64,000 nucleotides of DNA from Lachnospiraceae bacterium UBA3814 (GCA_002368575.1 DFEA01000018.1:26101-90100); one strand, 5' to 3'. Positions 44,031 to 52,495 are shown, counted from the first letter of the stretch. Notes: a model not told the origin generated them from the letters alone. Translations and numbers: made by a program.

Positions 44031-45647
44031 ATGAAAAGATTTTTAAAAGCTCTGATAATAACTATTATTTTTACCGTAGCTTATAGTGCACAGCCTGCTT
44101 ATGCAAAGGAGAATGCAGTTACCGCTAAGGCCTTTGAGGCTATGCTTGCGCAGACAGAAGAAGCCTTTGTAAATGATCATGATACAAAGATAGTCGGCTC
44201 AGATGGAATCCTCTACGAAAACGCAGCATACCTGTCAGCCGATACTTTAAAGAAACTGGACGAAAAAACCAGGCAGGATTACTACAATGCCTGTGAGGAA
44301 GTCATTGACAACACCAAAAACGGCTATGATTTCATAGCCGTGATGTCTGTTGACGAAAACGGAAAACTTGCCTGTACCACTACCTTTTCAATGATCAAAG
44401 ATGAAACGGAAAGCTTTGAAGACGAACTGATCGAATTTGACAATATCAAAACAAATATTGAAAAGAAACAGGCAAATTTACCAAAGCATGGTGAAAGCAT
44501 TTCCGAAAATACAGAAATCAGGGAAGCCATAGAGGTAAAAGAGGAACCCGTTCCGGCTTCAGAAACTTTGGAAATGACATATTTCGACACTTACTATAAA
44601 GACGAAGATTATTTTGAAGAGCAACTGTCCTTCAATGCCTGGATGGTCTATCAACTTCTTCTGAATGCTGCCAAAAAAGGTGAAAACAAAATAAATATCT
44701 ATGACAGCTTTTCTACACAAGACATCTTTGATGGATTGAATGTAGCATTATGCACCAATGTAAAAGAATTTGACTGGCATGGCCATATATTCAGCATAGT
44801 AAGAACTGCAGAAAAACCATATTTCCTGCTTGAAAGATCACAGTTCTGGTCTCCCGAACTGGAAGAAGCCGCAAGCCTTAAGGAAGAAGAAATCGCCCGG
44901 AAAGCGGAAGAATATGCAAAAAAATTCACACCAAATGACATACCATATGGCATTGTTGAATATGTGGACAACTGGATATGCGCAAACAGCGCATACAACT
45001 ATGAAGTAGCAGACAACCCCGACATGGAATCTGCTGAATTTTTCTACTGTCACAGCAGCTATGGTGCTTTACTGAAAAAAACCGCAGTATGTGAAAGCTA
45101 CTCAAAGGCAGTCACCCGAATCTTAGATCATACAGATGTCAGAAACCTGTATGTAGTTGGTACCGCCCCGGGAAATCATGCATGGAACCATATCTACATA
45201 AACGGAAAATGGTATATGTTAGACCTTACAGCCAACGACAGCTATAAAAACAACAAAGACGGGCACATCAGCGACAAAACACTGTTTCTCAAAGGCTCCG
45301 AAATGTTCGGCAAAACCCTGCCCCCGTATCAGGCTCTGGGTAATTACATGCCGTCTACAACACTGAAATACCAGCCTCTGTCAAAATCAGATTACAGACA
45401 CGATGTGGAAAACCTCGGCAGCTATAACAAAAAGATAAAAAAGAAAAAATCTGTTAAATTACAGAGTGATGAAAAAGTAACCGAATGGGTCTCATCAGCC
45501 CCGAATATGGTTTCCATAACAAAAACCAATAACGGCACAACATGTACGGTTAAAGGAAAGCGCAGCACCAAAAAACAGGAATCAGTTACTGTTACAGGAC
45601 TGCAGAACGGATACCCGGTCATAGCTTACAGGATAAAAGTAAAATAA
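44031..45647 (+). CDS. Secreted transglutaminase-like protein
   Basis: 538 residues from ATG 44031 (GAAGGGAT upstream) with a signal peptide ending near AQPAYA. The middle of the protein is charged and helical. A transglutaminase-like (papain-fold) domain lies at about residues 300-420, with the triad visible as Cys in KTAVCESYSKAVTRIL, His in GNHAWNHIYI and Asp in MLDLTANDSY. Bacterial members act as proteases or cross-linkers. The end is a Lys-rich Ig-like module (KKIKKKKSVKLQSDEKVTEW) similar in layout to the ends of the two secreted proteins upstream. Followed by a strong terminator. Confidence 0.82.
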   Translation: MKRFLKALIITIIFTVAYSAQPAYAKENAVTAKAFEAMLAQTEEAFVNDHDTKIVGSDGILYENAAYLSADTLKKLDEKTRQDYYNACEEVIDNTKNGYDFIAVMSVDENGKLACTTTFSMIKDETESFEDELIEFDNIKTNIEKKQANLPKHGESISENTEIREAIEVKEEPVPASETLEMTYFDTYYKDEDYFEEQLSFNAWMVYQLLLNAAKKGENKINIYDSFSTQDIFDGLNVALCTNVKEFDWHGHIFSIVRTAEKPYFLLERSQFWSPELEEAASLKEEEIARKAEEYAKKFTPNDIPYGIVEYVDNWICANSAYNYEVADNPDMESAEFFYCHSSYGALLKKTAVCESYSKAVTRILDHTDVRNLYVVGTAPGNHAWNHIYINGKWYMLDLTANDSYKNNKDGHISDKTLFLKGSEMFGKTLPPYQALGNYMPSTTLKYQPLSKSDYRHDVENLGSYNKKIKKKKSVKLQSDEKVTEWVSSAPNMVSITKTNNGTTCTVKGKRSTKKQESVTVTGLQNGYPVIAYRIKVK

Positions 45648-45670
45648 GAAGGAGCTGAGAAAAATATAAG

Positions 45671-45719
45671 TTTCCCAATCTGCATGATCATATATCTCCG
45701 GCAGATTGGGAAAATTTTT
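45671..45719 (+). terminator. Rho-independent terminator
   Basis: Perfect 13-bp stem TTTCCCAATCTGC/GCAGATTGGGAAA with a 17-base loop, then ATTTTTAA. It ends the secreted transglutaminase gene. Confidence 0.8.
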
Positions 45720-45819
45720 AACAGAATTAATCTAGCTGTATATCCGGAACAGATGACCATTATTTGCGTATGGATAAGCTTTAGCCGGTGTGTCCGACAG
45801 AAAGAGGAGGGTTACAAAG

Positions 45820-46665
45820 GTGCTTAGACCCACAGATACTGATGCTGACGGCATTGGGTACTATAGAGATGACGTCGATGGAAAATACTACTATGTAAAT
45901 CCGCACGAGCAGACTATAGAGCGCTCCTGGTATGATCACCCGGAAGATGATTATCCGCAAAACCAGAGGACAAATCAAAGGAGTGGTGGATCGAGTTATC
46001 AGAATTCCGGGCATTCATACGGGCAGATAATGGAAGACGGATTTCAAAAGATGGGGTCGGATATAACTAATACATTCCATGAAACCAATCGGCGGATAGG
46101 AAGCGGCATTTTGGAGACTATCTGTTTTGGGTTGTTAGCGGCTTTCGGGATAACGTATACTAACGAGATTATAAAGGATCCGGGAAATACCGCAAATGCG
46201 ATTTCAAAGGGCCTTAGAAATGTTCTTTGTGTCGTTGGTATACTCGCTATTATAGCCGTTCTATGCATCGTTACGTTTGGATACGCAATGTTTGCAGTCG
46301 ATGAGCCAAGCCTAATAGGAAAGATCCTGCTGACAGTTTTCATTTTCTGTGGATGTTACGGCGTTTTAGGCCTGATTCGCGTAATGATGGATAAGACTTT
46401 TTTTATACATTTTAAGAAGAGGTATCGTGTACCCTCTGATGTAAAGCCTCTCACTATGCGTACATACGCTCTGATCGAGTTTGGGAGCATTGTTGTTCTT
46501 TATGAACCGATAAAAAAAGTCATCAGGAATATAGCTTTTGAAAGAAATCCGAATATGCTTTTCTATGAGGAAGGTATCAAGAGCTTTGCAGAATGTGTAG
46601 GAATTGCTGCGTTGGCAGGCATTTTGATCTGTCTGGTCGTTACATTTGTTAGAAAACACCTTTAA
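45820..46665 (+). CDS. Integral membrane protein of unknown function
   Basis: 281 residues. GTG 45820 is chosen since AGGAGG lies 10 bp before it; an in-frame GTG 30 bp upstream lacks this. The first 75 residues are soluble and Tyr/Asp/Asn-rich (GYYRDDVDGKYYYVNPHEQ). Hydrophobic spans follow at about 98-115, 132-158, 172-190 and 255-275. No recognisable domain. The AT content and lack of operon partners mark it as accessory. Confidence 0.65.
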   Translation: MLRPTDTDADGIGYYRDDVDGKYYYVNPHEQTIERSWYDHPEDDYPQNQRTNQRSGGSSYQNSGHSYGQIMEDGFQKMGSDITNTFHETNRRIGSGILETICFGLLAAFGITYTNEIIKDPGNTANAISKGLRNVLCVVGILAIIAVLCIVTFGYAMFAVDEPSLIGKILLTVFIFCGCYGVLGLIRVMMDKTFFIHFKKRYRVPSDVKPLTMRTYALIEFGSIVVLYEPIKKVIRNIAFERNPNMLFYEEGIKSFAECVGIAALAGILICLVVTFVRKHL

Positions 46666-46686
46666 TATCTTAAGGAGAGGTCAGTT

Positions 46687-46734
46687 ATGAGTATGGCGTA
46701 TGTAAGGAGCAAAGAAGACAGATTATCTAAATGA
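46687..46734 (+). CDS. Possible 15-residue peptide
   Basis: ATG 46687 follows a strong ribosome-binding site (AAGGAGAG, 7 bp away) and encodes MSMAYVRSKEDRLSK before a stop. It may be a leader peptide or the start of a decayed gene; nothing recognisable continues downstream. Confidence 0.25.
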   Translation: MSMAYVRSKEDRLSK

Positions 46735-46832
46735 TATTACTACTGTTCTCGCGGGTTTGAAATCCGGTTGAGAGTCATAAGATGGAAATCTGACATATAA
46801 TGAATTTATAAACTATAAAGAAGGTAAATCAT

Positions 46833-47222
46833 ATGATCAATACCTATGAAGATTATCTGAAACAGCCAAATAGCCTTAAGATGGAGGATGCCCTTAAGAT
46901 ATACACGGAGATGACAGTCTGTATCGGAAAGTGTAAGCTTGAGGACAAGAAGGCTTTCTGGAATGATTTCCTTGCAAGAGCCGCAGAATATACCGGAATC
47001 CGCAACCGGTGGGAATTCATGAACCGTGAAGAAAAGATTGAAGCCGACTCAGACAGAACCCTGACACATGACGGTTTCATCACTTCGGTGAATATCCTTG
47101 CAAGGATAGCAGACAACGAAGGAGTTGATAACTCCTGGCGTGAGAAGTTGGGAGAGGAACGGAAACGGATCGGCGATTTTGCATGCTTTGTAACCTACAT
47201 TACCGGTATTTCAAATCGGTAA
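46833..47222 (+). CDS. Small protein of unknown function
   Basis: 129 residues, soluble, mostly helical and charged (LKMEDALKIYTEMTVCIGKCKLEDKK, IRNRWEFMNREEKIEADSDR). No signal peptide or transmembrane span. AAGG lies 10 bp before the ATG. It directly precedes the AT-rich stretch and promoter of the RNA region at 47.3 kb. I cannot assign a family with confidence. Confidence 0.6.
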   Translation: MINTYEDYLKQPNSLKMEDALKIYTEMTVCIGKCKLEDKKAFWNDFLARAAEYTGIRNRWEFMNREEKIEADSDRTLTHDGFITSVNILARIADNEGVDNSWREKLGEERKRIGDFACFVTYITGISNR

Positions 47223-47291
47223 TGTAAAAAGTAGAAATGTAAAAAAATCTAAAAAATATAAAAAAATGTAAAATAATTTATTTCGGGTTTA

Positions 47292-47320
47292 TTGACATCG
47301 GTGTCGGGCCGATATATAAT
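47292..47320 (+). promoter_or_regulatory. Strong consensus promoter with AT-rich UP-like tract
   Basis: Perfect TTGACA at 47292-47297 and perfect TATAAT at 47315-47320 with 17 bp between. The 60 bp upstream (47225-47285) are A/T tracts that resemble an UP element. Such a full-consensus promoter is the strongest in the window. Confidence 0.88.
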
Positions 47321-47326
47321 CAGGAA

Positions 47327-47442
47327 CGCAAACGCATAGAAAAGTAAAAATAATTTTAGAAAATAAGACTGATATTAGGAGATCATGACAGAGGCTACGG
47401 GAGTAGTATGCCCTGACCTTGAATCTTAATATCAGTTTTTTT
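47327..47442 (+). ncRNA. Candidate small RNA of about 115 nt with terminator
   Basis: The transcript from the consensus promoter would run to a terminator made of a perfect 10-bp stem ACTGATATTA (47369-47378) / TAATATCAGT (47427-47436) followed by seven T. The 48-base apical region can fold further (AGAGGC with GCCCT; the end of the loop holds the segment GGGAGTAGTATGCC). No reading frame of note fits inside. It is either a stand-alone small RNA or a tight attenuator of genes downstream. Confidence 0.65.
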
Positions 47443-47474
47443 GTGCATTTTTTGTTCCTTGACAACTTAATACC

Positions 47475-47632
47475 GCTCCTCTTTATCGAGGGTCAGCTTC
47501 CCGGGGAAGCATTCGCGACGACCCGCTGAATGTCAGCGGCGAGCGTGCCAAGGGACAGAATAAAGAGGAGGGAGCAAATAGATCTGCTGTAACTGATAAA
47601 ATAGCCCATGTCTCCCAAAGGACATCCGGGCT
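47475..47632 (+). other. Structured leader elements before the ClpX-like gene
   Basis: A closing stem CTCCTCTTTAT (47476-47486) / ATAAAGAGGAG (47560-47570) encloses GGGTC/GACCC, the hairpin GCTTCC-CGG-GGAAGC (47496-47510) and CCGCTGA/TCAGCGG (47523-47539). A separate hairpin AGCCC-ATGTC / GACAT-CC-GGGCT lies at 47603-47632. A TTGACA at 47459 has only a weak -10 match. The closing stem hides an AGGAGG sequence, but no start codon follows it closely. Confidence 0.6.
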
Positions 47633-47677
47633 GAAAAGAAGTCAACAATATCTCAAAAGCGAAGGGAGCCAAAACGA

Positions 47678-48709
47678 ATGCAAAAAAATCATTTAAAGGA
47701 TGCAGCGCCATACATCCCCTGGTATTCGGATGATTATACCGGACCGGTTCGTCATAACAGTAAAGTGAAGGACTACATGTCCCTTAGCCCGCAGGAGATC
47801 AAAGCTGAGCTTGAACGGCATGTTGTAAATCAGGAAGAGGCATGCAGAAAGGTTGCGGTAATGATGTATCAGCATCTTCACGGACATCGTTTTGTCGGAC
47901 TCCTTGCGGGGCCGACAGGCTCCGGAAAAACCTTCATCGCTGAGAGCCTCAAAGAAATGTTCCCGGATGTTGTATATATAAGAGACATATCAAATGTAAC
48001 CTGTGATGGTTGGAAGGGCAGCAAAAAGGTCGGATCCCTTTTTCACGGCGTGACCAATCCATATTCATATAACGGAAGGATCTATCCCCTGCTTATTCTG
48101 GATGAATGTGACAAGATGTTTGCACCCAGGATTAATAGCGGCGATGAGAATGTCAGTGAATCCATTCAATCGGAATTTCTTACGGTCATACAGGGCGGAG
48201 AGATCGAGGTGATGGAAAAAAAGGACAGTGGCTTTGGAGACAGAGAGTCCGGCAGAGTAGTAGATACAAGGAACATGAGCTTTTTGTTCGCCGGTGCATT
48301 TGAAAAAAAGGCGAGGATGATCGCTGAAAAAGAGTCCGGGTCATCAATAGGATTCGGAGCGTCACATATAAAACTTTCGTCGTATAACCGTGAACTCACA
48401 ATGGAAGATGTAAGAGAGGCAGGGTGTATCACGGAGTTATGCGGAAGGATCCAGAAGATCATTAGTTTGAATAAGTTTAAAGAGGAAGAATTCAGAAAGA
48501 TGCTGGATATCAGAGACCATGGACCGGTTTATGAGATGGAGAGGGAATTCAATCTTCCAATTTATATCAGCGACCGGAAAAAGAGTGAGATTGCACATTA
48601 TGCCTATACTACCGGCCTTGGGGTCAGAGGGATAAAGAATACCATCAGGGATTATATCGATGAGCTTACATGGGAAGACTGTCACGCAGAAGTTCTTGAG
48701 ATTGAGTGA
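47678..48709 (+). CDS. ClpX-like AAA+ ATPase without zinc finger
   Basis: 343-residue AAA+ protein. Walker A is GPTGSGKT (about residue 80), Walker B is LLILDECDK, and the C-terminal GLGVRGIKNTIRDYIDEL is the sensor-2/Arg motif of the ClpX/HslU clade. The N-terminal zinc-binding domain of ClpX is missing, as is the IGF loop that docks ClpP as far as I can see, so it may remodel rather than degrade targets. AAGGGAG precedes the ATG. It heads a run of three genes (with 48724 and 49086) and sits behind the structured RNA region. Confidence 0.8.
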   Translation: MQKNHLKDAAPYIPWYSDDYTGPVRHNSKVKDYMSLSPQEIKAELERHVVNQEEACRKVAVMMYQHLHGHRFVGLLAGPTGSGKTFIAESLKEMFPDVVYIRDISNVTCDGWKGSKKVGSLFHGVTNPYSYNGRIYPLLILDECDKMFAPRINSGDENVSESIQSEFLTVIQGGEIEVMEKKDSGFGDRESGRVVDTRNMSFLFAGAFEKKARMIAEKESGSSIGFGASHIKLSSYNRELTMEDVREAGCITELCGRIQKIISLNKFKEEEFRKMLDIRDHGPVYEMEREFNLPIYISDRKKSEIAHYAYTTGLGVRGIKNTIRDYIDELTWEDCHAEVLEIE

Positions 48710-48723
48710 AAGGAGTGATGTGT

Positions 48724-49071
48724 ATGATGCATTTGGAATACAAGAGACAGGAATATAAAGGATGCAGAATTGATATCCAGCCGGGAAGTGAAAGGGAAAT
48801 CCCCGGCCTGCGGGATATGATCTTTCAGAACATGATCATTGTAAATCCGGCTAAGACGTTTGCTGAAAAGATGAAAACAGGAGGCTATGAAGGATGGTCT
48901 GAAGATGAGATCGTTTTAGAGGCAGAGGTCGCAAATGAACTGTCTGACCTTTGGGATGGAGAACCTGTCATGAATGTCATGATGCTTTTAAGCAGATCCC
49001 TCCAAATGGTTGCCAATCTCAAACTCAACAAAGACGCATTGAAACCCTACGAAGATTTCCCTAAAAACTAA
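48724..49071 (+). CDS. Protein of unknown function
   Basis: About 115 residues from ATG 48724 (AAAGGAG 8 bp upstream). Acidic and soluble (EDEIVLEAEVANELSDLWDGE), with no domain I recognise. It lies 14 bp after the ClpX-like gene and 15 bp before the HD hydrolase gene, so the three are probably one operon. Confidence 0.6.
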   Translation: MMHLEYKRQEYKGCRIDIQPGSEREIPGLRDMIFQNMIIVNPAKTFAEKMKTGGYEGWSEDEIVLEAEVANELSDLWDGEPVMNVMMLLSRSLQMVANLKLNKDALKPYEDFPKN

Positions 49072-49085
49072 GGAGGCAGGCGAGC

Positions 49086-49742
49086 ATGAGCATAGGTACA
49101 AATAATCAAAGGTTAAGAGAAGAGAAGGTCTTTAAAACCAAAGAAGCAATCTACAATTGGGAGCACATGAAAACATTTGTGAAGACCACAGCAAGGAATT
49201 ATAAAATGTCAGATACATTAAAGGCTGTTGATTTTGCCGTTGAAGCACATGAAGGACAAAGAAGAAAAAGATCGGATACGCCATATATTTATCATCCGTT
49301 AAACATGGCTTGTCATGCTCTTTCTATGGGAATAAAGGAAGATGAGATCATTGCAGCTATTCTGCTTCATGATGTGGTCGAGGATTGCAATAAGACAGCC
49401 GATGAGCTTCCCGTATGTGATGAGGCCAGGGAAATTGTTCTTTTGGTAACGCATGAAAAAACCAACGCTTCAGACAGAGAAAAGGTAATGGATGTCTACT
49501 ACAAAGGCATTGTTTCGAATCCTAAGGCAGCGCTGGTCAAATGCATAGATCGCTGTAACAATCTTACGACGATGTCCTGGGGGCTCAGCAGAGAACAGAT
49601 TTACAGAATGATTACCGAGACAGAAAAGTATTATCTCAAACTGCTGAAAGCTATAAAATCCACGACAGAATTTGATGACGCAGCATGGCTTCTGCAGTAT
49701 CAGATAGAAAGCATGCTGGATATCTATAAAAGGCTTATGTGA
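49086..49742 (+). CDS. HD-domain hydrolase related to (p)ppGpp hydrolases
   Basis: 218 residues with the HD-domain order of RelA/SpoT and MESH1 hydrolases: a first His in AVEAHEGQRRKRSDTPYIYHP, the HD pair with acid in AAILLHDVVED, and a later Asp in VKCIDRCNNLTTM. The synthetase, TGS and ACT domains are absent, which fits a small alarmone hydrolase or a related nucleotide phosphohydrolase. AGGAGG precedes the ATG. The N-terminal 45 residues are extra. Function in this operon is unknown. Confidence 0.8.
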   Translation: MSIGTNNQRLREEKVFKTKEAIYNWEHMKTFVKTTARNYKMSDTLKAVDFAVEAHEGQRRKRSDTPYIYHPLNMACHALSMGIKEDEIIAAILLHDVVEDCNKTADELPVCDEAREIVLLVTHEKTNASDREKVMDVYYKGIVSNPKAALVKCIDRCNNLTTMSWGLSREQIYRMITETEKYYLKLLKAIKSTTEFDDAAWLLQYQIESMLDIYKRLM

Positions 49743-49860
49743 TTGCTGATAAAGAATGTATCAGGATTGTAATCTGCGAAGGTATTTTAAAATTAAGAAG
49801 AAGTTGAAAAATTATAGCAGCAGCAGCTGTTCAGATGGATTTGGGGGCAGCAGTATTTAT

Positions 49861-49903
49861 AAATTAGTGAATCGAGAGTATAATAATCTGAATTCACTAA
49901 TTT
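49861..49903 (+). other. 12-bp perfect inverted repeat
   Basis: AAATTAGTGAAT and ATTCACTAATTT are separated by 19 bp, then GCTTT follows. It lies between the HD gene and the ATPase remnant and may end the upstream operon as a weak terminator. Confidence 0.5.
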
Positions 49904-49934
49904 GCTTTAAGCATTTGTTCGCCGGGGTAATGAT

Positions 49935-50345
49935 ATGTTTTTTGCCAGGGATAAAGAATTGCAGACATTGGAGAACTGCTATCATAAAGCAGGGTTTGGA
50001 TTCATAGTGTCAATCCGTCAATTAAGAGTATTCTGCAGAATATTATTGATCATGAGTGGATAGAGAAGAACCTTATGCTCATACTCTGTGGTTCCGGCGT
50101 AAGTATTATGAAGGAAGAGGTACTGGCGGTACAGCAGCCCGTTATATGGCCGCGCGACCAATGTTATCCCTTTGAAGGGATTTAATTACAGGGATGCAGC
50201 CCTCTTCTTTCCGGGTTATTCGTCTGAGGATAAATGCATAGCTTATGGGATACTGGGAGGAGTTCCTAAGTATCTGTCCGTATATGCTATTACCTTCCTT
50301 GTATTGATGAAAGAAAAAATGAAAGGAAAAAGAGGGGTATTTTAG
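49935..50345 (+). pseudogene. Remnant of an archaeal-type ATPase (ATPase_2/DUF234 family)
   Basis: Pieces of one protein appear in different frames. At 49935 MFFARDKELQTLENCYHKAG matches the N-terminus of this ATPase family, but the Walker A segment that should follow is gone. Then NLMLILCGSGVSIMKEEVL (about 50071-50130) and, after a frameshift, SPLYGRATNVIPLKGFNYRD with ALFFPGYS and AYGILGGVPKYL (to about 50280) continue the family order, ending at a stop at 50345. Large internal deletions and at least one frameshift make it non-functional. Such ATPases often travel with mobile or accessory DNA. Confidence 0.7.
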
Positions 50346-50451
50346 TATAAAGAAATCATATCTTTATGCCGATATAAAGAAAAAGATAACTATCATTGTC
50401 TCTTTACATGCCGAAAAGGATAACGGCGACGGTCTACAAGGAGGTAGAAAA

Positions 50452-50544
50452 ATGGCAGGAACGTATAGAGTGTCTGCAGGCTTTTCTCGTGTCAGATCAG
50501 GAAGCTCCCTTATATCACTAAAAACAGAATATGGAATGGGGTGA
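50452..50544 (+). CDS. 30-residue peptide coupled to the next gene
   Basis: ATG 50452 lies 8 bp after AAGGAGG and encodes 30 residues (start MAGTYRVSAGFSRVRSGSS, end KTEYGMG). The stop lies 5 bp before the start of the coiled-coil gene, so the two are likely translationally coupled. It is Ser/Arg-rich with no signal peptide. I do not recognise it. Confidence 0.5.
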   Translation: MAGTYRVSAGFSRVRSGSSLISLKTEYGMG

Positions 50545-50549
50545 GATGG

Positions 50550-51659
50550 ATGAACATAGCTTTTTATTCGCAGGGTCCATATTCACCGCATATGTCAGCT
50601 GACAGGACTCATATGTATGGGCGGAACACCGGAGCAATGACGGGTGCCAAGCCTGTGGCTGCAGCGGGTTCCGTATCGTATCTTACGGGGTACGGGCAGG
50701 AGGCCACATATGATAAGCCCTCTGTGTCTCAGGAAATGCGGCAGCTGATCAGAGAATTAAAGCGGTCAGCCGGGCAGGATCATAACTCTTATGCTTTACC
50801 ATCGGATGGTAGGGCGAACGGTTTCATGGAGCTTTCGGGTTCCTCTGAAAGCGATGAAAAGGAAGCAGTAAAAAAACCGGTAAATTACAATTACAAAGAG
50901 GTGGCGTCAAAGATACAGCAGGCAAAGACCTCTGTAAGTGCGGAGCGTGCGGTCCTCTCCGCAAGCAGGAAGGTCCTGGAAATAAAGAGAAAGATTTCTG
51001 CTCATGACGGGGACTCCGAAGAGCTGCAGCTTGCTCTTACCCATGCGGAACGAATGGAGATGGCAGCACGAAAAAAGAAGCATCATCTGGAGCTTGAGGA
51101 ATTGGCGGCTCATACACAGAAGAGTGATGAGAATCGGGACAGGCTTAAAGAGGCTGCTAGCGATATGAAAAATGCTCTTGTTATGGCGGAAGAGGAAAAG
51201 GTGACGGAGAAGGAAGATGCCATATTTGATGAGCGAAAAGAGATGCTGCATGAGGCAGAGGAGCAGCTTTCCGAAAATAAAGATCAGGCTTCAGAAGATA
51301 TGCTCTCTGAGCTGAATGAAATGACAGCCGAGCTTGGAGAAGAGGAATTAAAGCAGCTTCAGGAAGCAATGGAAATGCTTGAGAATATGGAGATCATTGA
51401 TCCGCATATGAGCAGAGAGGAGCTGGAGGAGCTTAAGCGAAAACACAGAGCAGCCGAGAATAAGGCTATCGTAAAGGCTGATATGGATTATCTGAAGGAT
51501 ATGATCAGACATCAGCTTGGTAAAGGCGGAAGCATTCCGGGAATGAACGGGATGGGAAACGCTGCCGGTATGGCAGTACCGTCTGCGATGGCAGTTCCTG
51601 AGGTATCCGTACAGGCAGTGCCGGTATCCGGGAACGTATCAATCGATGTGCAGGTTTAG
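50550..51659 (+). CDS. Coiled-coil protein of unknown function
   Basis: About 369 residues from ATG 50550 (GGGGTGAG 5 bp upstream). The N-terminal 60 residues are Gly/Tyr/Met-rich (MNIAFYSQGPYSPHMSADR). Residues about 120-330 are strongly heptad-like and charged (ELQLALTHAERMEMAARKKK, EEELKQLQEAMEMLENMEII). The last 40 are a Met/Gly/Val-rich tail (GMNGMGNAAGMAVPSAM). No signal peptide. Probably a structural or scaffold protein, partner of the small peptide encoded just upstream; function unknown. Confidence 0.65.
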   Translation: MNIAFYSQGPYSPHMSADRTHMYGRNTGAMTGAKPVAAAGSVSYLTGYGQEATYDKPSVSQEMRQLIRELKRSAGQDHNSYALPSDGRANGFMELSGSSESDEKEAVKKPVNYNYKEVASKIQQAKTSVSAERAVLSASRKVLEIKRKISAHDGDSEELQLALTHAERMEMAARKKKHHLELEELAAHTQKSDENRDRLKEAASDMKNALVMAEEEKVTEKEDAIFDERKEMLHEAEEQLSENKDQASEDMLSELNEMTAELGEEELKQLQEAMEMLENMEIIDPHMSREELEELKRKHRAAENKAIVKADMDYLKDMIRHQLGKGGSIPGMNGMGNAAGMAVPSAMAVPEVSVQAVPVSGNVSIDVQV

Positions 51660-51691
51660 GTTAAAGAAGGCGCAGAACGGGTGAACCGCTG

Positions 51692-52495
51692 TCAAATCAT
51701 CCGGTCAGCGGCCTCCAGTATTTTTCCGATGCTGTCATGAAAAACCAGATCGGCTTTTCCTTCCATTTTGGTTTTGCCCTTATTGATTATGATCATATAT
51801 TTTCCATGGTATGTGTGGGCAAGTCCGGAAGCAGAGCCTACCTCAAGGGAGGTTCCGCCGATTATCAGGCATTCAGCCTCACGGATCATGGAGATAGCGT
51901 TCTGATAGGCCTCCTCGGGAAGGAATTCCCCGTAAAGCGTCACGTCCGGCCTTACCATACTGCCGCATACCGGACACCCGGGTATTATCTCCCTACTGTC
52001 GAAAATGAAGTCCTGAGGGTAAGCCCTCCGGCAGGATACACAATGGTTTCTGAGAGTGGTGCCGTGAATTTCCTGAACATTTGCGCTCCCGGCCTTCTGA
52101 TGGAGACCGTCTATATTCTGGGTGATGACGCCTTTGATCAGTCCGGTGTTTTCCCATTTTGCGAGTATCCTGTGAGCGGTATTTGGCTCTGCTGCTCTTG
52201 CGTCCAGGTTTTTTCGGTAGTAATCGAAGAAGACCTGAGGTTCGTTCCTAAGGCAATCATAGCTTAACAGGTATTCCGGCTTGTAACGTTGAAACCGCTT
52301 CTCAGTTTTGTGATACAGACCGTCCTTGCTTCTGAAATCCGGTATTCCGCTTTCTGTGGAAACACCTGCGCCGCCAAGGAATACCGTATAATGGCTTTCT
52401 TTAAGGATATCCCGAAAGGCTTCGATCCTTTCATCGGGTGAAAGGCTGTGAAAGAAAGCATGCCTTTGTTTTTCGGATATGAATTCTTTAAGCAT
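51692..52495 (-). CDS. NAD-dependent protein deacylase, Sir2 family
   Basis: 267 residues. The NAD-binding motif GAGVSTESGIPDFRS, the catalytic-His segment TQNIDGLHQKAG and the zinc site (CVSCRRAY with CPVCGSM) are all intact. It removes acyl groups from lysines using NAD+. The N-terminal 35 residues (LKEFISEKQRHAFFHSL) are helical. It is convergent with the coiled-coil gene and is followed on its upstream side by a conserved-type palindrome. Confidence 0.92.
   Translation of the reverse strand: MLKEFISEKQRHAFFHSLSPDERIEAFRDILKESHYTVFLGGAGVSTESGIPDFRSKDGLYHKTEKRFQRYKPEYLLSYDCLRNEPQVFFDYYRKNLDARAAEPNTAHRILAKWENTGLIKGVITQNIDGLHQKAGSANVQEIHGTTLRNHCVSCRRAYPQDFIFDSREIIPGCPVCGSMVRPDVTLYGEFLPEEAYQNAISMIREAECLIIGGTSLEVGSASGLAHTYHGKYMIIINKGKTKMEGKADLVFHDSIGKILEAADRMI

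Noticed and set aside
49756..50007. An 83-residue frame after the HD hydrolase gene
   Set aside because: Low complexity (Ser/Lys runs), no ribosome-binding site and it overlaps the inverted repeat and the ATPase remnant in another frame.
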